DNA of 28,074 bases from Alphaproteobacteria bacterium UBA7314 (GCA_002471575.1 DKQG01000044.1:1-28074); one strand, 5' to 3'. Positions 4,137 through 13,320 are shown, numbered from the stretch's first letter. Notes: generated by a model not told the origin, from the letters alone. Translations and numbers: made by a program.

Positions 4137-5603
4137 ATGGCGTCGCTAGACCTCAAAGATCCGAGCCTTTTCCGTGAAGCCTGCTACATCAACGGCCGGT
4201 GGGTCGGCGCAGGGTCCAACGAGACCATCGACGTCACTAACCCGGCGACCGGCGAAACGCTAGGCACGATCCCGAAAATGGGAGCTGACGAAACCCGAGA
4301 GGCGATCGAGGCGGCGAACGAGGCCTATCCCGCCTGGCGCGCCAAGACGGCAAAGGAACGCGCCGCGATCCTTCGCAAGTGGTTCGATCTGATGATGGAA
4401 AATCAGGAAGATCTCGCCCGCATGATGACGGCGGAGCAGGGCAAGCCGCTTAAGGAGTCCATGGGTGAGATAGTTTACGCTGCGTCGTTCATCGAATGGT
4501 TCGCGGAAGAAGGTAAACGCATCTACGGAGATACCATCCCGCAGCATGCGCCGGGCAAGCGGATCGTCGTCACCAAGGAACCCATCGGTGTCTGTGCGGC
4601 GATCACGCCTTGGAACTTCCCTGCAGCGATGATCACGAGGAAATGCGGACCGGCGCTCGCCGCCGGCTGCACCATGGTTCTTAAGCCCGCGACTGCGACG
4701 CCTTATTCTGCGCTGGCGCTGGCCGAGCTCGGCGAACGCGCCGGCATTCCCGCGGGCGTATTTAGCGTGGTGACCGGATCGTCCGGTGCCATCGGCGGCG
4801 AAATGACATCGAACCCGACTGTGCGCAAGCTGACCTTTACGGGCTCGACCGAGATCGGCAAGCTGCTAATGGAACAATGCGCGGGGACGGTGAAAAAGAC
4901 GTCGATGGAGCTTGGCGGCAACGCGCCGTTCATCGTCTTCAACGACGCTGATTTGGACGAAGCGGTGCAGGGTGCGATGGTGTCGAAGTTCCGCAACACC
5001 GGACAGACCTGCGTCTGTGCCAACCGCCTGCTGGTTCAAGAGGGTGTCTACGAGGAATTCTCCGCGAAACTAGCCGCTGCGGTCGAGGAGATGCGCGTTG
5101 GTGACGGGCTGCAGGGCGAAACCGAGCAGGGCCCCATGATCGACATGGCGGCAGTCGAAAAAGTCGAGGAGCATATCGAGGACGCGGTCGCGAAAGGCGC
5201 CAAGGTGATTTCGGGCGGTTCGCGCCACGATCTTGGCGGTACGTTCTTTCAGCCCACCGTGTTGGCGGAAGTGAATACCGATATGAAGGTGACCAGGGAA
5301 GAAACCTTCGGCCCGGTCGCGCCGCTCTATCGTTTCGAGACAGAGGAACAGGCGCTGGAGATGGCCAACGATACCGAATTCGGCCTCGCCGCCTATTTCT
5401 ACAGCCGCGATATCGGCCGTATCTGGCGGGTGATGGAGGGTCTGGAATACGGCATTGTCGGCGTAAACGAGGGGATTATTTCCACCGAAGTGGCGCCGTT
5501 CGGCGGCATGAAGGAATCAGGCACCGGCCGCGAAGGCTCCAAATACGGGATCGAGGACTACCTCGAAATCAAGTACGGCCTTATCGGTGGGATCGGGGCG
5601 TAA
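4137..5603 (+). CDS. gabD: succinate-semialdehyde dehydrogenase (NAD(P)+)
   Basis: A 488-residue aldehyde dehydrogenase, the usual length for GabD, oxidising succinate semialdehyde to succinate in the cytoplasm and so feeding GABA or 4-hydroxybutyrate carbon into the TCA cycle. Visible motifs: PWNFP (158-162) and the KPA segment (183-185) of the cofactor site, FTGSTEIG (234-241), catalytic Glu258 in MELGGN, and nucleophile Cys292 in GQTCVCANR, the arrangement typical of GabD. The C-terminus has PFGGMKESGTGREG. ATG 4137 follows AAGGGAG at good spacing. The glutathione reductase gene starts 52 bases downstream, so the two may share a transcript. A closely related semialdehyde dehydrogenase with another substrate cannot be ruled out. 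Confidence 0.93.
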   Translation: MASLDLKDPSLFREACYINGRWVGAGSNETIDVTNPATGETLGTIPKMGADETREAIEAANEAYPAWRAKTAKERAAILRKWFDLMMENQEDLARMMTAEQGKPLKESMGEIVYAASFIEWFAEEGKRIYGDTIPQHAPGKRIVVTKEPIGVCAAITPWNFPAAMITRKCGPALAAGCTMVLKPATATPYSALALAELGERAGIPAGVFSVVTGSSGAIGGEMTSNPTVRKLTFTGSTEIGKLLMEQCAGTVKKTSMELGGNAPFIVFNDADLDEAVQGAMVSKFRNTGQTCVCANRLLVQEGVYEEFSAKLAAAVEEMRVGDGLQGETEQGPMIDMAAVEKVEEHIEDAVAKGAKVISGGSRHDLGGTFFQPTVLAEVNTDMKVTREETFGPVAPLYRFETEEQALEMANDTEFGLAAYFYSRDIGRIWRVMEGLEYGIVGVNEGIISTEVAPFGGMKESGTGREGSKYGIEDYLEIKYGLIGGIGA

Positions 5604-5655
5604 GCCTCCCCGCGATGAGCGGCCCGGGAACAAGAACTTTTGAGAGGCGGACGCG

Positions 5656-7035
5656 ATGTCCAGTTACGACTATGATCTGTTTGTTATCGGCGCCGGGTCC
5701 GGCGGGGTGCGTGCATCGCGGATGTCCGCGTCCCACGGAGCGAAAGTGGCGGTTGCGGAAGAACGCTTTCTCGGCGGCACCTGCGTCAATGTCGGCTGTA
5801 TCCCGAAGAAGCTGTTCTCCTACGGATCGCACTATCCTCACTACACGCACGAGGCCGCCGCCTATGGGTGGGACTTCGCAAAACCGACGCTGGACTGGCC
5901 GCGACTGATCGAGAACAAAAACAAGGAGGTCGAGCGGCTCAACGGCATTTACCGGAACCTACTGAACAATGCCGGGGTAAGGCTGTATGAGGCGCGCGCA
6001 ACACTGATCGACGCCCATACGCTAGACGTCGGCGGGGATCGGATAACGGCCGACAAGATCTTGATCGCGACCGGAGGCAAGCCGTCGCGCGACGATGTGC
6101 CGGGGACGGAACATGCCATTGTGTCCGACGACGCGTTTTATCTGAAAGAACTGCCTAATCGGGCGCTGGTGGTCGGCGGCGGGTATATCGCGGTTGAGTT
6201 CGCCGGCATCTTCAACGGCTACGGCGCCGATACGACGCTGATATACCGCCGCGACATGATCCTGCGCGGCTTTGACATCGACGTCCGCAAGCACCTCGCG
6301 GCCGAGATGGAAAAGAAGGGCATCGGGTTCAAGTGGAATACCGTGATCAAGCGGATCGACAAGGTCGAAGGCGGACTAGACGTCACGTTCGATGACGAAA
6401 CCACGCAGCAGTACGACCAGGTGCTGTACGCGATCGGCCGCATCCCCAACACGTCCAACATGGGCTTGGAAGAGGTCGGGATTGAGATGACTGGCAGCGG
6501 CGCTATTGTCGTCGACGACTATTACCAGAGCAGCGTCGACAACATCTATGCGCTCGGTGACATTATCGACCGCTATCAGTTGACGCCGGTCGCCATCGGC
6601 GAGGCGATGAAACTTGCCTCCAACCTGTTCAAGGGCACCAACGACAAAATGGACTATGCCGATATCCCGACGGCGGTGTTTTCGGATCCGCCCATCGGGA
6701 CGGTGGGGCTGACGGAAGAGGACGCGCGGGCCAAGTACGACGATGTTGAAATCTACCGGTCGACGTTTCGCGCCCTGAAAGACACGCTGACCGGCTCGTC
6801 GGAGCAAACGATGATGAAACTAATCGTCGACAAGGCGTCGGATCGGGTTGTCGGGTGCCACATGGTCGGTCCCGATGCGGGAGAGATTACGCAGGGTATG
6901 GGTATCGCGTTGAAATGCGGGGCAACCAAGGCCCAATTCGATGCGACGGTCGGCATTCACCCGACGGCGGCCGAAGAATTTGTCACGATGCGCGAGCCCG
7001 TTCCGGAACCGGAGGCCGCTGCAGTGGCGGGATAG
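5656..7035 (+). CDS. gor: glutathione-disulfide reductase
   Basis: A 459-residue class I pyridine nucleotide-disulfide oxidoreductase that uses NADPH to reduce oxidised glutathione. Seen: FAD-binding IGAGSGGVRAS (11-21), redox-active disulfide in GGTCVNVGCIPKK (Cys43, Cys48), an NADPH-binding Rossmann motif (VVGGGYIAVEFAGI) followed by basic residues in YRRDMILRGFD, the second FAD motif ALGDIIDRYQLTPVAI, and the C-terminal catalytic HPTAAEE (His435, Glu440) in the dimerisation domain. These separate it from lipoamide dehydrogenase (GGTCLNVGCIPSK). GAGAGG lies before ATG 5656. The stop directly abuts the stop of the decayed histidine-kinase gene on the other strand. It works with the glutaredoxin encoded at 14449 through the glutathione pool. 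Confidence 0.96.
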   Translation: MSSYDYDLFVIGAGSGGVRASRMSASHGAKVAVAEERFLGGTCVNVGCIPKKLFSYGSHYPHYTHEAAAYGWDFAKPTLDWPRLIENKNKEVERLNGIYRNLLNNAGVRLYEARATLIDAHTLDVGGDRITADKILIATGGKPSRDDVPGTEHAIVSDDAFYLKELPNRALVVGGGYIAVEFAGIFNGYGADTTLIYRRDMILRGFDIDVRKHLAAEMEKKGIGFKWNTVIKRIDKVEGGLDVTFDDETTQQYDQVLYAIGRIPNTSNMGLEEVGIEMTGSGAIVVDDYYQSSVDNIYALGDIIDRYQLTPVAIGEAMKLASNLFKGTNDKMDYADIPTAVFSDPPIGTVGLTEEDARAKYDDVEIYRSTFRALKDTLTGSSEQTMMKLIVDKASDRVVGCHMVGPDAGEITQGMGIALKCGATKAQFDATVGIHPTAAEEFVTMREPVPEPEAAAVAG

Positions 7036-7466
7036 TCAGAGTTTCGCGGGGTCGATTTCCGACGTTTCGGTTGGTGCGGAACCGCGTGCGCGTCTGGCCG
7101 GCAGGATAATCGGCGCCGTCCTAACCAGCCCGGGGGCTGTTTTTATTTCCCGCTTGCCGCCATGGAGCTGCATCAGCGCCTTCGTGATCGATACGCTGAG
7201 CCGCGTGCCTTTGTGCTTTTCGACAGGCTGTTGTCGGCCTGCTCTAAGGGTTCGAAAATCGCGATGACTTACTCGCTCGTCATCGCGATACCGATACCGA
7301 TACCGGTATTGGTAATAGAAATTTCTAGTTCGTCACTGTTCCGTTCAACCGTCGCCAAGTACACGCCGCCTTCGTCGGTAAAATTGGTGGCGTTCAGCAG
7401 TATTTTATCTGGGACCCATTGGTTCGGGGCGTCTCCAGTGTTTTCACTTCCCCCGGTTCTCAGCAA
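7036..7466 (-). pseudogene. decayed histidine kinase ATPase domain
   Basis: Read on the minus strand, three pieces give the ordered motifs of a HATPase_c domain. N box: ILLNATNFTDEGG (about 7400). G1 box: ISITNTGIGIGIA, then an in-frame TAA at 7271-7269. F box: IFEPLEQADNSLSKS (about 7259-7215) in the same frame after the stop. Then a frameshift leads to a G2-like GTRLSVSITKALMQLHGG and the closing PG...IILPA, ending at a TGA (7038-7036) right beside the gor stop. Sensor, dimerisation and most upstream sequence are missing, the second G box has lost its Gly pattern, and the G1 box carries an expanded GIGIGI repeat. At least one stop and one frameshift disable it. It therefore is a relic of a hybrid or PAS-type sensor kinase, not an active gene. 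Confidence 0.75.
7126..7148 (+). terminator. intrinsic terminator after gor
   Basis: CAGCC (7126-7130), loop region CGGG, GGCTG (7135-7139), followed by TTTTTATTT. A compact GC stem and T-run 90 bases after the gor stop fit a Rho-independent terminator on the + strand. It lies within the histidine-kinase remnant. From 7467 to 7595 nothing clear was found beyond weak promoter-like sequence before the DAHP synthase gene. Confidence 0.6.
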
Positions 7467-7595
7467 TTCCGGTTAATCCCCGCCTTATTCCTGCTGTATG
7501 CGGCAATGTAGGCCAAGGCGTGGTTTTGCTGGAAAAAGCGGGATAAACCGCGTATACGCGACCCTCCAAACGAGATTGATTGAGTGAGGATGGCC

Positions 7596-8987
7596 ATGTC
7601 GGGGAACTGGTTGCCCGAAAGCTGGCGAAACAAGCCTGTCGTTCAGGTTCCTGAATATCCGGATTCCGATGCCCTGGAGGCTGCGGAAAACAAGCTGCGA
7701 AACTATCCGCCGCTGGTGTTTGCCGGTGAGGCGCGCAAGCTGCGTGCCCAGCTTGCCGACGTGGCGGAAGGCAAGGCCTTTTTGCTGCAGGGCGGGGACT
7801 GCGCCGAGAGTTTCGCGGAATTCCACCCCAATAATATCCGGGATACCTTTCGCGTATTGCTGCAGATGGCGGTAGTGCTGACGTTCGCATCAGGCAAACC
7901 AGTGGTAAAGGTTGGCCGCCTGGCAGGACAGTTTGCCAAACCCCGGTCTTCAGACGTGGAGGAACAGAACGGGGTGACTTTGCCTAGCTATCGGGGGGAC
8001 ATGGTCAATGACATGACGTTTTCCGAAGCCAGCCGCGTTCCGGATCCCGAACGCATGGTACAGGTGTACAACCAGTCGGCATCGACGCTGAATTTGCTGC
8101 GGGCGTTTGCTCAGGGCGGGTACGCCGATCTTCAAGAGGTCCATCGCTGGAACCTCGAATTCGTGTCTTCCGGCGAGCAGGCGAAAAAATACGCTGAGCT
8201 GGCCGATCGCATCGATGAAGCGATGACCTTCATGGCGGCCTGCGGGCTGACGCCGGATGCGGCACCGCAGCTGCGCGAAACTGATTTCTATACCAGTCAC
8301 GAGGCATTGCTACTGGGGTACGAAGAGGCCATGACCCGCGTGGATTCGACCTCCGGTGCCTGGTACAACACGTCGGCGCATATGCTGTGGATCGGTGACA
8401 GGACCCGCCAACTCGATAGTGGGCACGTCGAATTCATGCGCGGTATAGCGAACCCGATTGGCCTGAAGACCGGGCCGTCCCAGACGCCTGACGATCTGCT
8501 GAAACTGATTGACCAGCTGAACCCGGACAATGATCCAGGGCGCCTAGTTCTGATCAGCCGGATGGGGCACCAAAAGGTTGAAGAAAAGCTGCCGGACCTC
8601 GTGCGTGCGGTTTCGCGGGAAGGAAAGAAAATTGTCTGGACCTGCGATCCAATGCACGGCAACACGATCAAAGCGCAAAGCGGTTACAAGACACGGCCGT
8701 TTGACCATATTCTTCGAGAAGTGCAGGGGTTCTTCGCAGTCCACGATGCCGAAGGGACCCATGCCGGCGGCGTTCACATCGAGCTGACCGGCCAGAACGT
8801 GACCGAGTGCACAGGCGGCGCGCAGGCGATCACCGACGAGGGTTTGTCGGACCGCTATCACACCCATTGCGACCCGCGGTTGAACGCTTCCCAGTCACTT
8901 GAGCTGGCGTTCCTAGTCGGCGAACACCTGAAAGCCAAACGCGATCAAGACCGCCAAGATGACACGGCAAGAGAGGCTGCCGAATAG
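7596..8987 (+). CDS. aroG: class II 3-deoxy-7-phosphoheptulonate synthase
   Basis: A 463-residue class II (plant/mycobacterial-type) DAHP synthase that condenses phosphoenolpyruvate and erythrose 4-phosphate, the first step of the shikimate pathway. Family patterns: SGNWLPESWR at the N-terminus, LLQGGDCAESF (metal-binding Cys), VKVGRLAGQFAKPRS, the LWIGDRTRQLD and RGIANPIGLKTGPS stretches, and WTCDPMHGNT with GTHAGGVHIELTGQNVTEC near the C-terminus. GTG 7584 and ATG 7590 lie in frame, but ATG 7596 is best: AGGA precedes it and homologues begin M-S-x-x-W. Some genomes name class II genes aroF or aroA, so the symbol is by convention. The nadE start lies 22 bases on. Confidence 0.95.
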   Translation: MSGNWLPESWRNKPVVQVPEYPDSDALEAAENKLRNYPPLVFAGEARKLRAQLADVAEGKAFLLQGGDCAESFAEFHPNNIRDTFRVLLQMAVVLTFASGKPVVKVGRLAGQFAKPRSSDVEEQNGVTLPSYRGDMVNDMTFSEASRVPDPERMVQVYNQSASTLNLLRAFAQGGYADLQEVHRWNLEFVSSGEQAKKYAELADRIDEAMTFMAACGLTPDAAPQLRETDFYTSHEALLLGYEEAMTRVDSTSGAWYNTSAHMLWIGDRTRQLDSGHVEFMRGIANPIGLKTGPSQTPDDLLKLIDQLNPDNDPGRLVLISRMGHQKVEEKLPDLVRAVSREGKKIVWTCDPMHGNTIKAQSGYKTRPFDHILREVQGFFAVHDAEGTHAGGVHIELTGQNVTECTGGAQAITDEGLSDRYHTHCDPRLNASQSLELAFLVGEHLKAKRDQDRQDDTAREAAE

Positions 8988-9009
8988 ACTGGACGGACCC
9001 GCTGCCCTC

Positions 9010-10671
9010 ATGACAGACACGCTAAAAATAGCGCTGGCTCAGTTAAACCCTGTCGTTGGCGATATCCCCGGTAACGTCGAAAAACTGCGCGAGGCCCGAG
9101 CCCGTGCAGCGGAAACCGGCGCCGACCTGGTGGTCACCAGCGAACTGGTGGTCTGTGGTTATCCGCCGGAAGATTTGGTTTTCCGGCCCATCGTCAGCGA
9201 AACGGTGGAGCGCGAAATAGAAGCATTGGCGGCTGAGACGGCTGATGGCGGTCCCGCCATGCTGGTCGGAGCGCCGTTGCGCGAGGACGGTAAACTCTAC
9301 AACGCCGCGATGTTGCTGGATGGTGGGAAAATCGTAGCGGTTCGCTTCAAACACGACTTGCCGAATTACGGCGTTTTCGATGAGAAACGCGTGTTCAATG
9401 CGGGCCCGCTACCGGGACCGGTGAATTTCCGTGGTGTTCGGCTCGGCGTCATGGTGTGTGAGGATATGTGGACCGACGAAGTCGCCGAATGCCTGCAAGA
9501 ATCGGGTGCGGAGATGCTGGTGGTTCTGAACGGATCCCCTTACCAGCAAGATAAATGGGATACGCGGCTCAACCTCGCGGCCGCGCGAGCGACCGAATGC
9601 CGGATGCCGCTGGTGTACGTCAATCAGGTTGGTGGCCAGGACGAACTGGTGTTTGACGGTGCGTCCTTCGTGCTCGGTAAGGATGCATCTCTCCGTCTTC
9701 AGGCACCGGCTTGGGAAGAGAGCCTGATATCGACCCAATGGACACGGGACGGCGACAGCTGGGCTTGCGCTGAGGGAGACAAGAACCCGCCGCCGGACGG
9801 CGATACCGCGATCTATTCAGCCATGGTGTTGGGGCTTAAGGATTACGTAGAAAAGAGTGGATTTCCCGGCGTAATAATCGGAATGTCTGGTGGCATCGAC
9901 TCCGCGCTGACAGCGGCGGTGGCGGTCGACGCGTTGGGACCAGACCGGGTGCACTGCGTAATGATGCCGTCACCCTACACATCGAAGGAAAGCCTGGACG
10001 ACGCAACCGAGGCCTGCCGCCTTCTCGGCGCACGGCTGAATTCGATCTCCATCGAGCCGGCGATGGGGGCATTCGACGAAATGTTTGCCGATGCGTTCGC
10101 TGGGACCGAGGCGGATACGACCGAAGAGAACATCCAGTCGCGCTCGCGCGGATTGGCCCTGATGGCGTTGTCCAACAAGACTGGCTCGATGGTAGTGTCG
10201 ACCGGTAACAAGTCTGAAATGTCGGTCGGCTATGCCACGCTATACGGCGATATGTGCGGAGGGTATTCGGTACTCAAAGACGTCTACAAGACCAAGGTGT
10301 TCCAGCTTTGCAATTGGCGTAACCAGAACAAGCCGGTTCAAGTGCTTGGGCCCGATGGCCCGGTGATACCAGAAAACATCATCATCAAACCGCCGACTGC
10401 CGAACTGAAGCATGACCAGAAAGACGAAGACAGCCTGCCCCCTTACGATCAGCTCGACGCGATGCTCGCCGGGCTGAACGAGGAAGATCGGAGCATCGAC
10501 GACGTCGTTGCTGACGGTTATGACCGCGCCCTGGTTCTTCGTGTCTGGCGGATGCTTCTGGGCGCGGAATACAAACGCCGACAGGCGCCGCCGGGGGTAA
10601 AAATCACCGGCCGGTCGTTCGGCCGCGACCGCCGCTATCCGATAGTAAATGCGTTCCGCGGGAAATCTTAA
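9010..10671 (+). CDS. nadE: glutamine-dependent NAD+ synthetase
   Basis: A 553-residue two-domain enzyme making NAD+ from nicotinate adenine dinucleotide, ATP and glutamine. The N-terminal nitrilase-like glutaminase has the triad Glu45 (TSELVVCGYPPEDL), Lys114 (RFKHDLPNYGVFDEKR) and Cys150 (VCEDMW). The C-terminal synthetase has the ATP-pyrophosphatase loop SGGIDS (293-298), STGNKSEMSVGYATLYGD and a KPPTAEL segment. Length is normal for the bacterial two-domain form. The frame extends back to ATG 8959 inside aroG, but ATG 9010 (MTDTLKIALAQLNP) matches where homologues begin. Ribosome sites are weak for both. It follows aroG closely and probably shares its transcript. Confidence 0.95.
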   Translation: MTDTLKIALAQLNPVVGDIPGNVEKLREARARAAETGADLVVTSELVVCGYPPEDLVFRPIVSETVEREIEALAAETADGGPAMLVGAPLREDGKLYNAAMLLDGGKIVAVRFKHDLPNYGVFDEKRVFNAGPLPGPVNFRGVRLGVMVCEDMWTDEVAECLQESGAEMLVVLNGSPYQQDKWDTRLNLAAARATECRMPLVYVNQVGGQDELVFDGASFVLGKDASLRLQAPAWEESLISTQWTRDGDSWACAEGDKNPPPDGDTAIYSAMVLGLKDYVEKSGFPGVIIGMSGGIDSALTAAVAVDALGPDRVHCVMMPSPYTSKESLDDATEACRLLGARLNSISIEPAMGAFDEMFADAFAGTEADTTEENIQSRSRGLALMALSNKTGSMVVSTGNKSEMSVGYATLYGDMCGGYSVLKDVYKTKVFQLCNWRNQNKPVQVLGPDGPVIPENIIIKPPTAELKHDQKDEDSLPPYDQLDAMLAGLNEEDRSIDDVVADGYDRALVLRVWRMLLGAEYKRRQAPPGVKITGRSFGRDRRYPIVNAFRGKS

Positions 10672-10750
10672 GCCTCGCCGGCGCGTGTCCGCATAAGCGT
10701 CCGTCCAGGTTTCCATAATCGTTTACGCATCCGGTGGACTCTGATAGGAA

Positions 10751-10770
10751 TTCCCGGCTTTTAACGGGAA
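10751..10770 (+). other. hairpin in the cimA leader
   Basis: TTCCCG (10751-10756) pairs with CGGGAA (10765-10770) around an 8-base loop, about 20 bases ahead of cimA and followed by AAAAAAGGCGGA. It might modulate translation or be chance. A run of T does not follow, and no Ile- or Leu-rich leader peptide is visible, so classic attenuation is not supported. Confidence 0.25.
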
Positions 10771-10791
10771 AAAAGGCGGAACATCAGAGCC

Positions 10792-12390
10792 ATGGCGGAC
10801 GACAACCGCATCTACTTGTTCGATTCGACGTTGCGAGACGGCGCGCAGACGCAGGGCGTAGATTTTTCCGTTGCCGATAAGACCGCCATCGCCCGCGCGT
10901 TGGACGGGCTTGGCATCGATTATATCGAAGGCGGCTGGCCGGGCGCCAACCCGACGGACGATGCTTTTTTCCGTGATCCGCCGAAGCTTAAACTGGCGAA
11001 GTTCACGGCCTTTGGGATGACGCGGCGGCCAGGCCGGTCGGTCGAAAACGATCCCGGGCTTGCTGCCCTGTTCGATGCCGATCCCAGTGCCGTCTGCATG
11101 GTCGGCAAAACCTGGAACTATCATGTCGATGTCGCGCTGGAGATTCCGCGAGAAGAAAACGTGGAGATGATTTCCGATTCCATCGCCTACGGCAAACGGC
11201 GGGTCGGAGAGGTCCTGTTCGATGCCGAGCACTTTTTCGACGGTTACAAAGCGAGCCCCGAATACGCACTGTCTTGCGTGAAAGCGGCCTATGAGGCCGG
11301 TGCCCGGTGGGTTGTCCTGTGCGACACAAACGGCGGTACGCTGCCGCACGAGATCGACCGGATTATCCGTGACGTCGCGGAACATGTGCCGGGAACGCAT
11401 CTTGGCATCCATTGCCATAACGATACCGAAAACGCGGTCGCCAATTCGCTAGCCGCGGTAAATGCGGGCGCGCGCCAGATCCAGGGAACTCTAAACGGGC
11501 TAGGCGAGCGTTGCGGCAACGCCAACCTGACGTCCATCATCCCCAACCTAATGCTGAAAATGGGCTTCGACACGGGACTGGGGGACTACGAGCTAAAACA
11601 GTTGACCCACGTCTCGCGCATATTGGACGAGCGGCTAAACCGGCCGCCGTCGCGAAACGCCGCCTATGTGGGTGAATCCGCGTTTGCGCACAAGGGTGGT
11701 TTGCATGTCTCCGCCGTCGAAAAGGACCCGGCGACCTACGAACATGTCGATCCGTCGCGGGTCGGCAACGAACGGCGTATCGTGGTGTCTGACCAATCCG
11801 GGCGGTCCAATATCCTGGCGCGGTTCCGTGAAATCGGGATGGAGATCGATGCCAAGCATCCCAAGGTGCCTCGTCTGCTGGAACTAGTAAAAGAACGCGA
11901 GTTTGAGGGCTATGCCTATGACGGTGCGGAGGCAAGCTTCGAACTTCTTGCTCGCCGTTCACTGGAAGACGTGCCGGAATATTACAAGCTGCATTCCTTC
12001 CGGGTTCTCGACGAACGCCGCTGGAATGCGCGTGGTGAACTGGTGACCGTGTCGGAGGCGACGGTGAAGGTCGATGTCGGCAATCTTAATCACATGGCGG
12101 TCGCGGAGGGCAACGGCCCGGTCAACGCGCTAGACAACGCGCTGGGCAAGGTGTTGTTGGAAAGCTATCCCGAACTCGAGGACATGCGGCTAGTCGATTA
12201 CAAGGTGCGTATCCTGACACCCGGCGAGGGTACCGGCGCCATCACACGCGTCATGATCGAGAGTGCCGACGGGCAGGACCGACGCTGGTCCTGCGTCGGG
12301 CTGTCGACCAATATCATCGATGCATCCTACAATGCGCTGCAGGATTCGATTTCCTACAAGCTTTACCGCGACGGCGCCAAGGCGGCGTGA
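10792..12390 (+). CDS. cimA: (R)-citramalate synthase
   Basis: A 532-residue member of the 2-isopropylmalate synthase (DRE-TIM metallolyase) superfamily. It condenses pyruvate and acetyl-CoA to (R)-citramalate, giving 2-oxobutyrate for isoleucine without threonine deaminase. Seen: FDSTLRDGAQ (10-19) with the catalytic Arg-Asp, GWPGANPTD in the substrate site (leucine enzymes instead carry a GFP motif), CDTNGGTLPHE, metal-binding HCHND (207-211), GLGERCGNANL, and a C-terminal LeuA-type regulatory domain from about residue 380. The overall pattern follows the citramalate family rather than LeuA or NifV. ATG 10792 is the first good start. Its stop overlaps a possible GTG of the methyltransferase gene. 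Confidence 0.9.
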   Translation: MADDNRIYLFDSTLRDGAQTQGVDFSVADKTAIARALDGLGIDYIEGGWPGANPTDDAFFRDPPKLKLAKFTAFGMTRRPGRSVENDPGLAALFDADPSAVCMVGKTWNYHVDVALEIPREENVEMISDSIAYGKRRVGEVLFDAEHFFDGYKASPEYALSCVKAAYEAGARWVVLCDTNGGTLPHEIDRIIRDVAEHVPGTHLGIHCHNDTENAVANSLAAVNAGARQIQGTLNGLGERCGNANLTSIIPNLMLKMGFDTGLGDYELKQLTHVSRILDERLNRPPSRNAAYVGESAFAHKGGLHVSAVEKDPATYEHVDPSRVGNERRIVVSDQSGRSNILARFREIGMEIDAKHPKVPRLLELVKEREFEGYAYDGAEASFELLARRSLEDVPEYYKLHSFRVLDERRWNARGELVTVSEATVKVDVGNLNHMAVAEGNGPVNALDNALGKVLLESYPELEDMRLVDYKVRILTPGEGTGAITRVMIESADGQDRRWSCVGLSTNIIDASYNALQDSISYKLYRDGAKAA

Positions 12391-12407
12391 CGGCGGACCA
12401 GGTTCAC

Positions 12408-13151
12408 ATGACGGAAGCGACGCCCCCCGCCATTATCTTAGTGCGCCCGACGCTGGGCGAGAACATCGGCGCCGCGGCGCGCGCTATGATGAATTTCGGT
12501 CTTTCCGAGATGCGGCTGGTCGAACCCAAAGGAGACTGGCCCAACCAGAAAGCGATCAACACCGCGTCCGGCGCCGAGCGCATTCTCGAGGAAGCCAAGA
12601 TCCACCACACCACGGGCGCAGCGGTCGCTGACCTTCAGCGTCTTTACGCGACAACAGCGCGCGTGCGTGACATGGAAAAGCCCGTTCTTGCACCGCGTGC
12701 CCTCGCGGACACGCTGCACCGGAACAGCGCTAAGGGGGAGAAATCCGGCATACTGTTCGGGCGCGAGGCCAAAGGCCTGCACAACGACGACGTGGCTATT
12801 TCGGATGCCATCATCATGGTTCCAGTGAACTCGGAACACCGCTCCATCAACCTTGCGCAGGCGGTACTGTTGATTGGTTATGAATGGTTCCAGCAGACCG
12901 CGCCGGAAACGCTGGACGAAGTGACCCGCAAAGGCGGCCAGGCGGCCTCGCTGGACGAGCTGATGGGTTTTTTCGAGCATCTGGAATCGGAACTCGAGGA
13001 TTGCGGTTTCCTGTTTCCGCCGGAAAAACGCCCGCGGATGGTGCGAAATATCCGCAATATCTTCACCCGTGCGGGTCTCAGCGACCAAGAGGTTAAGACG
13101 CTCCGCGGCATCGTGGCAGGGCTGTCACGACCACGTGATAGAAGCCGTTAA
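12408..13151 (+). CDS. trmJ: TrmH-family tRNA 2'-O-methyltransferase (TrmJ-like)
   Basis: A SPOUT-class S-adenosylmethionine methyltransferase, 247 residues from ATG 12408. Motif 1 is LVRPTLGENIGAAARAMMNFG; motifs 2 and 3 of the knotted C-terminal core are GILFGREAKGLHNDD and IMVPVNSEHRSINLAQAV. TrmJ methylates the ribose of C/U32 in the anticodon loop of several tRNAs, and the order of motifs and the roughly 250-residue length fit TrmJ better than TrmL or RlmB. An in-frame GTG at 12387 overlaps the cimA stop (GTGA) and would add 7 residues; ATG 12408 starts nearer the conserved domain and has AGG ahead of it. The C-terminal 80 residues are helical, as in TrmJ. The exact RNA target is inferred. 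Confidence 0.85.
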   Translation: MTEATPPAIILVRPTLGENIGAAARAMMNFGLSEMRLVEPKGDWPNQKAINTASGAERILEEAKIHHTTGAAVADLQRLYATTARVRDMEKPVLAPRALADTLHRNSAKGEKSGILFGREAKGLHNDDVAISDAIIMVPVNSEHRSINLAQAVLLIGYEWFQQTAPETLDEVTRKGGQAASLDELMGFFEHLESELEDCGFLFPPEKRPRMVRNIRNIFTRAGLSDQEVKTLRGIVAGLSRPRDRSR

Positions 13152-13179
13152 CACAAGGATCGGCCACTTTGCATTTCTT

Positions 13180-13207
13180 TTGACATGGCGGGCGCGATGC
13201 ATATACT
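13180..13207 (+). promoter_or_regulatory. sigma70-type promoter of rpsD
   Basis: A perfect -35 box TTGACA (13180-13185) and a -10 box TATACT (13202-13207), 16 bases apart, lie 114 bases before the rpsD ATG and 28 bases after the trmJ stop. The long leader left between promoter and gene could hold S4 autoregulation, but no known S4-binding pseudoknot was identified. Confidence 0.8.
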
Positions 13208-13320
13208 CCGCCGCCACTCCCGGGAATGTGGATGGTGCCGCAAACAGGTAGCTTCCCGCCGCCAGCATGGTCTGGAACCGGACTACCGGGACAAATAGAG
13301 AGAACAAAGGAGACAGCGCC

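Noticed and set aside
10751..10770. Attenuator for the isoleucine gene cimA
   Set aside because: No Ile-rich leader peptide and no T-run after the hairpin; kept only as a low-confidence hairpin.
10723..11418. 231-residue minus-strand frame opposite cimA
   Set aside because: Shadow of a high-GC coding gene; no family pattern, while the + strand is clearly cimA.
12438..13088. 216-residue minus-strand frame opposite trmJ
   Set aside because: Antisense shadow with no recognisable motif.
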